From the NCBI GenBank assembly GCA_028291545.1, contig JAQGHR010000034.1, positions 1-59,783 of the forward strand: a stretch of DNA of 59,783 bases, read 5' to 3'. Of this stretch, positions 34,675 to 42,760 are shown one piece after another. Position 1 is the first letter of the stretch, and every line of letters begins with the position of its first letter. The position numbers and the translations under genes were made by a program. The DNA comes from Planctomycetota bacterium. GTDB taxonomy: Bacteria; Planctomycetota; Planctomycetia; Isosphaerales; Isosphaeraceae. The notes beneath the pieces were generated by a model, which was not told where the DNA came from, searched no databases, and saw nothing but the letters and a program-made list of their open reading frames with translations.

Positions 34675-35622
34675 CTATCGGGAGGCTCGATGGATCGCGC
34701 GGAGGAGCGAAGGGTCCCCGGGCGCATCCTGGCCAATTTCCCAGATCATGACCCCGGCGAGATGATGATCGCGTGCGAACTTGACTTTCCGTTCGATCGT
34801 CGCGGGTCCGTTGAAATAAACGCCGTCCACCTCGTCGCGATCGGGGGGCGGCGCGTCCTTGCGAACGATCTCGGCGTAGGTCAAGGTCCGGGAACGGTCG
34901 GTCACACCTCGGCCGTAAAAAGGTAGGCCCAGGACGATCTTGGCCGGTGGAACTCCACGTGACGTGAGGCGAGCGACATCGGCCACGGCGAAGTCGTAGG
35001 TCGAGTGGCGACCCTTGGCGTCGTAGGCCATCAGATGGATGCGATCGACCGCGCGGAAGGCTTCGGGGGGCAACGACTGCCAGCCGGCCATCACCAGGGT
35101 CAGGGAAAGATGGTGGGGGGAAAGGGCGGCCTTGAGTTCGGTGAGGAGGGTTGCATACTGACTCTCCTCGGCCTTGCTGGCGGGATGCTCCCAGTCGATA
35201 TCCACGCCGTCCAATCCATGTTCGCGGCAGGCGCGGACGACATTCGCGCCGAACGTCTTCCGGGCCTCGGCCGAGGCGGACATGGGTGCGAAACCCGAGG
35301 ACCGATCCCAGCCGCCGACACCGAGGAGCAAACGAACGCCGTGACGGCGCTTCATCTCCTTCGGCCGCGTCAGAGACTCGGGCTTGAGATGGTCCCATTT
35401 CAGGCCGCCGTTCGCGGTCGGCTCGACCGAGAAGACGACCACATCCGTCAGCGATTTCGCCGCGTCGACCTCGGTGGTCGCCATCCGGTAATCGGGCAGA
35501 TATCCGACCACGCGAAAGGCCGACTTCGTGGGTTCGTCCGGCGCGGCGAACGAGGGAAGCCCCGAGAGCAGGAGGCCCAGCGCGAGGGCAGGCGGCAGTC
35601 GCAAGAATCGACGAAGCAGCAT
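34675..35622 (-). CDS. exported GH18 family glycoside hydrolase
   Basis: GH18 (chitinase-like) TIM-barrel enzyme of 315 aa with a signal peptide (hydrophobic to about residue 26). It has the catalytic signature DGVDIDWE at residues 138-145 with E145 as the acid, preceded by LLLGVGGWDRS, the SxGG-like strand, and ends in GVMIWEIGQD, the conserved last strand. It would cleave beta-1,4-N-acetylglucosamine polymers such as chitin or peptidoglycan-type glycans, or be a lectin-like relative, but the acidic triad is complete. The GT39 gene lies upstream on the same strand with a 16-nt gap. Confidence 0.93.
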   Translation of the reverse strand: MLLRRFLRLPPALALGLLLSGLPSFAAPDEPTKSAFRVVGYLPDYRMATTEVDAAKSLTDVVVFSVEPTANGGLKWDHLKPESLTRPKEMKRRHGVRLLLGVGGWDRSSGFAPMSASAEARKTFGANVVRACREHGLDGVDIDWEHPASKAEESQYATLLTELKAALSPHHLSLTLVMAGWQSLPPEAFRAVDRIHLMAYDAKGRHSTYDFAVADVARLTSRGVPPAKIVLGLPFYGRGVTDRSRTLTYAEIVRKDAPPPDRDEVDGVYFNGPATIERKVKFARDHHLAGVMIWEIGQDAPGDPSLLRAIHRASR

Positions 35623-35638
35623 GGAACGGGCCTCGGGG

Positions 35639-37675
35639 TCAGTGGAAACCGTTGTCTCGGTTGATTGCCGCGGCCTGAGCGTCGGTGACGCGATAGATCA
35701 GGATGGAATGGCCGATACGCGTGATCGGCTTCAACGACCGGAAGTAGCTGAAGGCATAATCGTGGACAATGTCCCACGAACCGGCCCAGACCCGGAGCGA
35801 GGGGTCATACACGCGCCAGGGGAGACCCTGGACCAACGTCGCGCTCACGGCGTAGAGACCGGCCCTGAGCTTCGGCGCCGGGCCGTCCAGAAACGCGGTG
35901 TTCGCGGCCGCCTGGTCACGGAGTTTCCGCGGCTGGAACGGGGGGACGAACCAGGGGAAGGGATCTCCCCGAAGCGCGAAGAGCGTGGGCGGGATCTGCC
36001 CGAAATAGGCCAGGCCGATCGGCTCATCCACCTTGTTCGCTCGCAGCCATTCCCGCAGGCCGATCAGGTCCTGGCCCCAATCGAGATTGCTGTCGATCAG
36101 GTGGGGAGGATCGCGGTCGGGGCCGCCGGAGGCGAAATTGAAGTACGCGAGGTAGCTGGGATGGATCAGGGCCGTGGCCAGGATCGTCAATCCCACCGGC
36201 ACGGCCACGGCGGCCCGGGCCGCGGTTCGGGCCGCCCCGACGCAGCCCTCGGCCCAGGGCGCGAGACGCCCGCAGAAGATGAAGGCATAAGGGAACATCG
36301 GCAGGACATAACGCAACCCGAGATTGATGTCGGTCAGGAACGTCATCGCGCCGAGGAACGCGAGGGGTACGAACAGCAGCGTGAATTCATCGAGAACGCG
36401 GCCGCGCGCTCGCTTCGAGGCCGCCAGGACCGCCAGCGAGAGGCCGACCAGCCAGAGCGTGCCTTCGGGGACCTTGTAAAGCAGCGCCTTGACGTAATAC
36501 TCGCGCCAGCCGTGGCGTCGAAGGACGTCGTCGAGGTACACCGGATAGCCGGTCACGGCGTCGGGGTCCCGCACGTCCGGGTTGAACCAGATGAGCGGCA
36601 GGGCGTCCGCTTCGATCTTCTGCTCGTCGAAACCCAGGAGATAGTTCGAGGGCAGCGGCGAAGGTAGCCTGGCCAACGCGGTTCCCCGAAGACGGTTGAC
36701 CCGGTGTGTCCACGAGACGTGCAGCAGGTAATTCTTGGTCGTCGGGGGCGGCAGGTCGGACCGGAGTCTCGGCCGCGTGAGGATCGACCGGCTGGCGAAA
36801 TTGAACGAGCCGAGCGGTCGTCCCACCCCTTCGAATCCATATCCGAGATCGATGACCAGGACGCTCAAACCAACGAGGACCAGACCTTGCAATGAGGATC
36901 GGGCGAGACGGTTCCCGAAGCCGGCCTTCACGAAACCGGCGGCTTCGTGGACCAGCCAGAGGACGGGCCAGATGCCGTAGAGCAGGAGCAGGCTGAACTT
37001 CGTCAATTGCGCCAGTCCAAGGACGATTCCGGCCAGGGCGGCCCGGCTCCATCTCGGATCGTGAAGATAACGCCAGAACAGGAACGTTGCCGCTACGCCG
37101 ATAGATGCGGCGGCGGCGTCGGACGTGACGAGACGAGCATGGGCCAGGATATTCGGGCACGCACACCACAGGATCAGGCTGAGCAAGCCGCCGAGACCCC
37201 CCCAGAGGCGCCGGGACCAGACGAAGACGACGAGACCGCCCAGCACGGAAAACAGCGGCATCAAGGTGCGAGGAACCGTGAACAATTCGAAATAGTATTT
37301 AGCATTGAGTCGCATGAACTCGCTGCCGAAAAGCGCCTGCGGGGGCGAGTCCGTTCTCCAGTCCGGCAGATCAAACAAGGGCTTCATCACCGCGCCACGA
37401 ACGGGCCAGGCGGCGATCAGCTTCACGAGGGGCGGATTGTGCCGGTAGAGCTTGAATGTACCGGTCTGCCAGTACGAGATTCCGGCCGGGAGATGGTTCA
37501 CCTCGTCGACCGTCGGATTCTCGCGCCGGAGGCTCAGGACCGCGAGGGCATAATGAGCGCAGAGGATCGCCGCGGCCAGCAGCCAGAGCGTCCGGCCCGG
37601 CAGGCTTCGGGGCACGGGCCGCAGTTCGGGGGCGGGTTTCGGCGGCGGTGTGGGACGCGGGCGGCGACGGGCCAA
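35639..37675 (-). CDS. GT39-type membrane glycosyltransferase
   Basis: Polytopic protein of the GT39/PMT_2 type, with the first-loop acidic motif in NPTVDEVNHLPAGISYW followed by RHNPPLVKLIAAWP, and about ten membrane segments up to residue 490, then a soluble domain of about 190 residues. The start is uncertain: the frame is open to 37948, but the upstream part is a shadow of the PhzF gene. I choose TTG 37675 (678 aa), which has GGAG 8 nt before it and begins at a basic, Pro-rich stretch. Donor is probably a polyprenyl-phosphate sugar. Transcribed in the same direction as PhzF (71-nt gap) and GH18. Confidence 0.82.
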   Translation of the reverse strand: MARRRPRPTPPPKPAPELRPVPRSLPGRTLWLLAAAILCAHYALAVLSLRRENPTVDEVNHLPAGISYWQTGTFKLYRHNPPLVKLIAAWPVRGAVMKPLFDLPDWRTDSPPQALFGSEFMRLNAKYYFELFTVPRTLMPLFSVLGGLVVFVWSRRLWGGLGGLLSLILWCACPNILAHARLVTSDAAAASIGVAATFLFWRYLHDPRWSRAALAGIVLGLAQLTKFSLLLLYGIWPVLWLVHEAAGFVKAGFGNRLARSSLQGLVLVGLSVLVIDLGYGFEGVGRPLGSFNFASRSILTRPRLRSDLPPPTTKNYLLHVSWTHRVNRLRGTALARLPSPLPSNYLLGFDEQKIEADALPLIWFNPDVRDPDAVTGYPVYLDDVLRRHGWREYYVKALLYKVPEGTLWLVGLSLAVLAASKRARGRVLDEFTLLFVPLAFLGAMTFLTDINLGLRYVLPMFPYAFIFCGRLAPWAEGCVGAARTAARAAVAVPVGLTILATALIHPSYLAYFNFASGGPDRDPPHLIDSNLDWGQDLIGLREWLRANKVDEPIGLAYFGQIPPTLFALRGDPFPWFVPPFQPRKLRDQAAANTAFLDGPAPKLRAGLYAVSATLVQGLPWRVYDPSLRVWAGSWDIVHDYAFSYFRSLKPITRIGHSILIYRVTDAQAAAINRDNGFH

Positions 37676-37746
37676 GGGGGCGACTCCGGGACGGCGAGGA
37701 GGATGTCTCCAGGATAGCGTGGGTCGGTGGTGAATGCCCGGTTGCC

Positions 37747-38544
37747 CTACACGATCAGCGTGCCCCGCATGATCGTCATCGCGTTCCCGCCGAGCTTGAC
37801 ACGCCCGGAGTCTCGCCTCACGCGGACGATTCCGCCGCGTTGCGACGCCTGGAATCCCACCATCTCGGTCTTGCCCAACCGCTCGCCCCAGAACGGCGCG
37901 AGGGCGCAATGCGCCGAGCCGGTCACCGGATCTTCGGGGATTCCGCACTGCGGGGCGAAGAAGCGGGAGACGAAATCGTAGCCAGGCGACGTGGACCGGC
38001 TCGTCACGATCACCCCCCGCGCCGGTATCGTCGCCAGCACGCCCAGGTCGGGGCCGAGCGAGCGGAGGATTTCCTCGGTCGCGAGCTCGACGAGGAAATC
38101 CATGCCGGTCGTCCCGGAGGAAAGGACTTCCGCTCCCAGCGCCCGTTCAAGACCATCCGGCAGGGGCGCGGGGGTCGTGATCAACTCCGGGAAATCCAGC
38201 TCGATCTCCTCGCCGCGTTTCTTCGCCGAGAGCCAGCCGCTCCGGGTCTGGAATCGGGCGAGGCTCTCCGGCGGGATGTGTCCTTCATCCCAAAGGATGT
38301 GGGCGGCGGCGAGGGTCGCATGACCGCAGAGATCCACCTCGACGGCGGGGGTGAGCCAGCGAAGCGCGTAGCTCGCGTCGCCTTCAAGGCGATAAAGAAA
38401 CGCGGTCTCCGCCAGGTTCATCTCCCGGGCGACATTCTTCATCCAGGTCTCGTCCGCCGGTCCGGGCAGGATGCAGACCGCGGCCGGATTGCCGCCGAAG
38501 GGGCGGTCGGTGAAAGCGTCGACGATGCTGATGGGCTGGGGCAT
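37747..38544 (-). CDS. PhzF family isomerase-like protein
   Basis: PhzF/diaminopimelate-epimerase-fold protein, 265 aa from ATG 38544 (MPQPISIVDAFTDRPFGGNP). Conserved features include the glutamate in MNLAETAFL, the WLTPAVEVDLCGHATLAAAH segment, and EDPVTGSAHCAL near the C-terminus. Family members catalyse proton-shift isomerisations on small acids; most genomic members are of unknown substrate and not involved in phenazine synthesis. There is no phenazine cluster here. The 69-nt spacer upstream carries a TTCGAGA-type hairpin. Confidence 0.9.
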   Translation of the reverse strand: MPQPISIVDAFTDRPFGGNPAAVCILPGPADETWMKNVAREMNLAETAFLYRLEGDASYALRWLTPAVEVDLCGHATLAAAHILWDEGHIPPESLARFQTRSGWLSAKKRGEEIELDFPELITTPAPLPDGLERALGAEVLSSGTTGMDFLVELATEEILRSLGPDLGVLATIPARGVIVTSRSTSPGYDFVSRFFAPQCGIPEDPVTGSAHCALAPFWGERLGKTEMVGFQASQRGGIVRVRRDSGRVKLGGNAMTIMRGTLIV

Positions 38545-38568
38545 GAGCGGTGCCTTGCTGGGAAGTTG

Positions 38569-38591
38569 CGGATTCTCGAGTCTCGAATCCG
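38569..38591. repeat. short TTCGAGA-type hairpin
   Basis: CGGATTC at 38569-38575 pairs with GAATCCG at 38585-38591 around a CTCGAG core. It lies between xylB and the PhzF gene and resembles the longer repeats at 1760-1841 and 52618-52681. Confidence 0.5.
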
Positions 38592-38613
38592 ACATCGACC
38601 GACCGATCCGGGT

Positions 38614-40149
38614 TCACCCGCCTACGAGTTCCGCGATCTCCCGGAAGGTGCCCTTGAGATCCCGGTAGATCTTGCGAAAGATCGGGTACGACCTGTCGTA
38701 AATCGCCCGGGCGGCCGGCTCGGTTTTGGTGGTCTCGACGACCTCGATGGTGGCGTCACAGGCTTCAGGCACGGACGAGAAACCGCCCGTTCCCACCTGG
38801 GCGAGCAGCGCGACCCCGAACGCGGGGCCTTCACCGGCGTTGATGGTGCAGACGTCCTGACCGTAGACATCGGCCTGGATCTGCTTCCACATCGGGTTGC
38901 GGGCACCGCCGCCGGAGAGGCGAATCTGGGCGAGATCGACGCCCATCTCGCGGATCAGCTCCAGGCAATCGCGCATCGCGTAGGTCGCGCCTTCGAGGAC
39001 CGAACGGATCAGGTGCTCGCGGCCATGGCGAACGGTCAGGCCGATCCAGCCGCCACGGGCCTGTGGGTCGAAATGCGGGGTGCGTTCGCCCGTGAGGTAC
39101 GGCAGGAAGAACAGGCCCTCGCAACCGGGGCCGGCGAGGGCCGCCTCTTCGGTGAGGAGGAAGTACGGGTCGGTGTGGCGGGCCTTGGCGGCCTCGACCT
39201 CGATGTCGCCGAGCTCGTTCCGCAACCACTGGAACGAGCCCCCGGCCGCGAGGACCACGCCCATCACATGCCAGGCGCCCGGCACGGCATGACAGCCGCG
39301 CTGGAGACGTCCTAACGGGTCGAAACCGGGCTCGCTGGTGTGGGCGAACACGACGCCGGAGGTCCCCATCGTGGCCGAGACCACGCCCGGCCGCACGATC
39401 CCGTTGCCCACGGCCCCGGCGGGCTGATCGCCGGCCCCGCCGACGATCGGCGTGCCGATGGACAGGCCGCTCGCCTCGGAGCCGATCGCCGAGACCGTGG
39501 CGGAGACGTCGGGGCTCTCGAAGCAGTCGGGCATGAGGCTGGCGTCGAGGTCGAGCTTGCGAAGAAGCTCCTTGCTCCAGCGGCGATGCGCGACGTCGAG
39601 CAGCAGGGTTCCGGACGCGTCGCTGACCTCGGTGGCGAACGTGCCGCTCAGGCGATAGCGGATGTAGTCCTTCGGCAACAGGATGTGCTTGACCTTGTCC
39701 CAGTTCTTCGGCTCGTGCTTGCGGACCCACAGGATTTTCGGGGCCGTGAAGCCCGTGAGGGCAGGGTTCCCGACCATCCGGATCAGGCCCTCTCTCCCGC
39801 CCGCTTTCTCTTCGATCTCCTCGCACTCCGCGGCCGTCCGCTGGTCGTTCCACAGCAGCGCGGGCCGGATCACGTGACCGTCGGCATCCAGGAACACCGA
39901 GCCGTGCATCTGTCCCGACAGGCCCACGCCGCTGACCTCGGCGGGCTTCAGCTCGGCCTTCGACAGGACGTCCCGGATCGTGGCGACGGTCGCGGCCCAC
40001 CACAGGTCGGGATCTTGCTCGGACCAGCCCGGTTTGGGATGGGCGCACGGGTATTCGGAGGAGGCCGTGGCCAGGATCTTGCCCCGCCCGTCGATCGCAA
40101 GCGTCTTCGTTCCGGACGTCCCGATGTCGATCCCCAGAGTCACGCCCAC
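38614..40149 (-). CDS. xylB: xylulokinase
   Basis: FGGY-family sugar kinase. It has the N-terminal ATPase motif LGIDIGTSGTKTLAI, the xylulokinase signature GVGLSGQMHGSVFLD, WNDQRT, GGAGDQPAGAVGNGI, and IRLSGGGARNPMWKQI in the C-terminal ATPase half. It phosphorylates D-xylulose to xylulose 5-phosphate for the pentose phosphate pathway. I prefer GTG 40149, which has GGAGG 8 nt before it (511 aa); GTG 40164 in the same frame is possible. No xylose isomerase or transporter is adjacent, so it appears as an isolated step. Confidence 0.92.
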   Translation of the reverse strand: MGVTLGIDIGTSGTKTLAIDGRGKILATASSEYPCAHPKPGWSEQDPDLWWAATVATIRDVLSKAELKPAEVSGVGLSGQMHGSVFLDADGHVIRPALLWNDQRTAAECEEIEEKAGGREGLIRMVGNPALTGFTAPKILWVRKHEPKNWDKVKHILLPKDYIRYRLSGTFATEVSDASGTLLLDVAHRRWSKELLRKLDLDASLMPDCFESPDVSATVSAIGSEASGLSIGTPIVGGAGDQPAGAVGNGIVRPGVVSATMGTSGVVFAHTSEPGFDPLGRLQRGCHAVPGAWHVMGVVLAAGGSFQWLRNELGDIEVEAAKARHTDPYFLLTEEAALAGPGCEGLFFLPYLTGERTPHFDPQARGGWIGLTVRHGREHLIRSVLEGATYAMRDCLELIREMGVDLAQIRLSGGGARNPMWKQIQADVYGQDVCTINAGEGPAFGVALLAQVGTGGFSSVPEACDATIEVVETTKTEPAARAIYDRSYPIFRKIYRDLKGTFREIAELVGG

Positions 40150-40177
40150 GATCGGAGCCTCCACGAAGAGTCGGGAT

Positions 40178-40216
40178 GAACCGCCGAGGCGCCAGGAGCG
40201 CCAGGGACGGAAGAGA
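40178..40216. repeat. short GCGCCAGG-type direct repeats
   Basis: Related units ACCGCCGAGG, CGCCAGG and GCGCCAGGG follow one another in the spacer upstream of xylB. This resembles the ACCGCxxAGGCGCxxAGG repeats seen in intergenic DNA of many bacteria (from general knowledge, not a search). No function is assigned. Confidence 0.4.
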
Positions 40217-40286
40217 CAGGGAGTTTATCAGATTTCCCCTCGTCTTTCCTTCGCGCTTCTGGCCGGGTCAATCAGTTCGCCAGTCT

Positions 40287-40323
40287 CGGGTGCCGCTGAC
40301 AGCTTGCCTGCCAGCGGCACCCG
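40287..40323. repeat. 12-bp hairpin sharing the core of the 21049-21122 palindrome
   Basis: CGGGTGCCGCTG at 40287-40298 pairs perfectly with CAGCGGCACCCG at 40312-40323. The loop and the edge of the right arm read AGCTTGCCTGCCAG, the same core as the palindrome at 21049-21122. It starts 5 nt past the stop of the metallo-hydrolase gene, so on the leftward transcript it forms a 3' stem. Confidence 0.7.
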
Positions 40324-40327
40324 GCGG

Positions 40328-41188
40328 TCAATCCACTTTCGAGACGATCCATCGCTCTCCGCATCGCAGGACCTTCGCGGAGACGCGGGCGGGAAGACGG
40401 GCCGTCTCCGCCTCGAAGTCGGAAATCGGGACGGTGTTGAACGTGAACATATCGTAGTGATGTGGAACCACGAATCGAGGACGGACCTGCGAGGCCAGAT
40501 CCATCGCCTCGGCGGCCGTCATGTTGCCGGAAACGCCCCGCGCGGGGTCGCGACCGTTGATGGGCAGGAACATCACGTCGAACGGATCGGCGCCGAGCCA
40601 GCCGGGCAGGTCGTCGTACACGATCGTGTCGCCGCTGTGATAGAGCCGCAATCCGTCGGCCTCGATCACGTAGCCGAAGTAGAGGTGCCGGCCGTCGTCG
40701 TCCACGTCGAGTTCTTCATGGGCCGAGGGGATCGCCCGGACCAGGAACCCGGATTGGGCGTGAAGATCGCCCGCTTCCATCGCGATGATTTGATCGTGGA
40801 CGATGCCGAGACTCCGGGCGTGATCGAACAGCGAGCACGGCACGATCAGAGTGGCCGAGGGATTGACCCGCATCAAGTCCGGCAGCGTGCCCGGGTCCAT
40901 GTGGTCGGAATGTTTGTGGCTGGACAGGACGAGATCAACCCCCGCGAGATCGTGTCCCCGGCAGGGCGCCTCGGTCATGCGGACGTGCGGCTTGTTCGTA
41001 CCGGCGTACTTGGTTGTCAGGTGTTCGGAAAGATAAGGATCAATGATGAGCAGGCCATTCCTCGACTTGATCGCGTAACCGCTCTGGCCGAGCCACCAGA
41101 CGGCCAGAGTGCCGGGATCGGGGCGGGTGGAGGCGATCTCGGCGAGGAGGTCAGGGCCGGAGAGGGTAGGGCGGATGAGGTCGATCAT
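40328..41188 (-). CDS. UlaG-like metallo-beta-lactamase-fold hydrolase
   Basis: 286-residue MBL-fold enzyme closest in layout to L-ascorbate-6-phosphate lactonase (UlaG). It shows WWLGQSGYAIKS at the start, IIDPYLS, the metal motif SHKHSDHMD (HxHxDH at 91-96), a His in IPSAHEE, LYHSGDTIV, and the UlaG-type LPINGRDPARG. A C-terminal PHHYDMF follows. The exact lactone substrate is unknown; there are no other ula genes. It overlaps the membrane-protein gene upstream by 4 nt (ATGA, 41185-41188). Confidence 0.9.
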   Translation of the reverse strand: MIDLIRPTLSGPDLLAEIASTRPDPGTLAVWWLGQSGYAIKSRNGLLIIDPYLSEHLTTKYAGTNKPHVRMTEAPCRGHDLAGVDLVLSSHKHSDHMDPGTLPDLMRVNPSATLIVPCSLFDHARSLGIVHDQIIAMEAGDLHAQSGFLVRAIPSAHEELDVDDDGRHLYFGYVIEADGLRLYHSGDTIVYDDLPGWLGADPFDVMFLPINGRDPARGVSGNMTAAEAMDLASQVRPRFVVPHHYDMFTFNTVPISDFEAETARLPARVSAKVLRCGERWIVSKVD

Positions 41189-41700
41189 GAGGACCGAGCC
41201 TCGGCAAGGGCCGGATCTCGACGATCGGAAAGCCAGACAGCCACGATGCCGCCGAAAACGCCGTGAGCGATCGCAGCGATCGCATGGCCGATCTGGTGGA
41301 AGCGGAGGTAATCAAAATTATGCATGAAGACCATCGCGGGTCCGTCCCAGACGCGGGTCTGCCGTATTCCCGGTCCCTTCAGGATCTTGTTCTCGACCAT
41401 CGTGCGGAGATAAAGCTCGTCCAGCATCCGAGTCGAGAGCAACCACGGGGCGACCTGCTCGGAGCACCACGGACCCAGGCTGAAGAACAAATAGGACCAG
41501 CCGACGACGGCGAACCCGACCCAGAAGGCTCGCGGAGAGCCCACGATGGCGCCCACGGTTGCGATCAGGAGCGCGGTGAGCGCGGCCGTCGTGACGATCT
41601 GCGCCCACAGGACGGTCGGCGACCGCAGCGCCCCCATTCCGATCGCCAGGAATGCGATGAGTGCGAGCGACAGCCCGATCGTCGGCCTTGCGGCTTTCAT
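41185..41700 (-). CDS. hypothetical membrane protein (171 aa)
   Basis: Start ATG 41700 overlaps the stop of the MetE-like gene (ATGA). Three N-terminal hydrophobic segments lie within residues 8-70, then a soluble part, and a final segment with FHQIGHAIAAIAHGVFGGIVA. This last pattern is found on many small planctomycete membrane proteins of unknown function. It is translationally coupled on both sides, to the MetE-like gene before and the metallo-hydrolase after, although no shared pathway is evident. Confidence 0.75.
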   Translation of the reverse strand: MKAARPTIGLSLALIAFLAIGMGALRSPTVLWAQIVTTAALTALLIATVGAIVGSPRAFWVGFAVVGWSYLFFSLGPWCSEQVAPWLLSTRMLDELYLRTMVENKILKGPGIRQTRVWDGPAMVFMHNFDYLRFHQIGHAIAAIAHGVFGGIVAVWLSDRRDPALAEARSS

Positions 41701-42725
41701 GATTTCCCCAGTTCCGATCGAACGATCCGAACACCCTCGGCCATCGCCTTGGCCTTGCCAACCGCGATATAACGCGCGGTCTGCGAGAACCCGCAATCGG
41801 GCGTCACGGAAACGCGGGTCGCATCGACGTGTTTGAGCACCATCCGCAATCGATCGGCGACGAGCGAGGCCGGCTCGACCCAGGTGTTCTTCACGTCCAC
41901 CAGGCCGACGGCCACGTCCATCGTGTCGGGGAGTTCGCGCAAGATGTCGATTTCGGCCATCTCGCGACTGGCGAACTCGAGCGCGAGTTGATGGACCTTG
42001 GCTCGTCCCACGTGAGGGAACAACGGGCGATACGATCGCCAGCCGACGGCCCGGCCGCGGTAATTTCCGAAGCACATGTGCATGGAAATATACGCGTCGA
42101 CGCCCTCGACGGTGCGGGCGATCACGTCCAGGAAGTAATCGGGATCATCGGGGTGGCAGGCGAAGCTGGGCTCGTCGAGCTGGAGGAAGTCCACGCCCGC
42201 GGCGACGGCGGCCTTGAGTTCGGCGTTGACGATGGGGATCAGCGCCTCGGTCACGGCGAGGCGGTCGCGGTAGACCTCGCCGCCCGAGATGCAGCCGGCC
42301 AGCGTGAACGGGCCGGGGACCGGCATCTTGGAGGGGGCGGAGGAGATCTCCTGGAAACGCCGATACTCGGCGACCGTGCCGAGGCCATCGGGGGCGGACA
42401 ACGGTCCAACGCAGCGGAACTTGCTCCGTTGATCGTGAGCGGGGACGCCGAGCTTTCGGGCCTGGGGGAGCGGCACGATCCCGTTCAGATAGTCGTAGAA
42501 GCCCAGGTTGAAATCGACGCGCTGCATCTCGCCGTCGGTGATGCGATCGATCCCCGCGCGAAGCTGGTCGTCCACGGCCAGGCGCACGGCGTCTCGCAGG
42601 GCTTCCTCGCGATCGGCGGGGCCGAACTCCGAGGGAGACGCGGAGATCTCCGAGATCAGGCGCTCATACCAGCCGGGGAACGACCAGGAGCCGATCACCG
42701 TGACGGGCAGGAGGGGAGAAGGCAT
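41697..42725 (-). CDS. MetE C-terminal-like (cobalamin-independent methionine synthase family) protein
   Basis: Single-domain member of the MetE/UROD superfamily, 342 aa. It corresponds to the catalytic C-terminal half of MetE, with the likely zinc ligands in HMCFGNY (His and Cys) and VTPDCGFSQT (Cys), plus a glutamate in FLQLDEPSF. Stand-alone members include epoxyalkane:CoM transferase-like and other methyl- or alkyl-thiol transferases, so the real substrate may not be homocysteine. It lacks the N-terminal MetE domain. It leads a three-gene run with 4-nt overlaps (membrane protein, UlaG-like hydrolase). Confidence 0.88.
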   Translation of the reverse strand: MPSPLLPVTVIGSWSFPGWYERLISEISASPSEFGPADREEALRDAVRLAVDDQLRAGIDRITDGEMQRVDFNLGFYDYLNGIVPLPQARKLGVPAHDQRSKFRCVGPLSAPDGLGTVAEYRRFQEISSAPSKMPVPGPFTLAGCISGGEVYRDRLAVTEALIPIVNAELKAAVAAGVDFLQLDEPSFACHPDDPDYFLDVIARTVEGVDAYISMHMCFGNYRGRAVGWRSYRPLFPHVGRAKVHQLALEFASREMAEIDILRELPDTMDVAVGLVDVKNTWVEPASLVADRLRMVLKHVDATRVSVTPDCGFSQTARYIAVGKAKAMAEGVRIVRSELGKS

Positions 42726-42760
42726 GGGCTGTCATCCGGAATGGAAGAAATTCTGAAGAG

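Noticed and set aside
37456..39315. 619-codon plus-strand frame across GT39, PhzF and xylB
   Set aside because: It crosses three genes on the other strand and has no family features.
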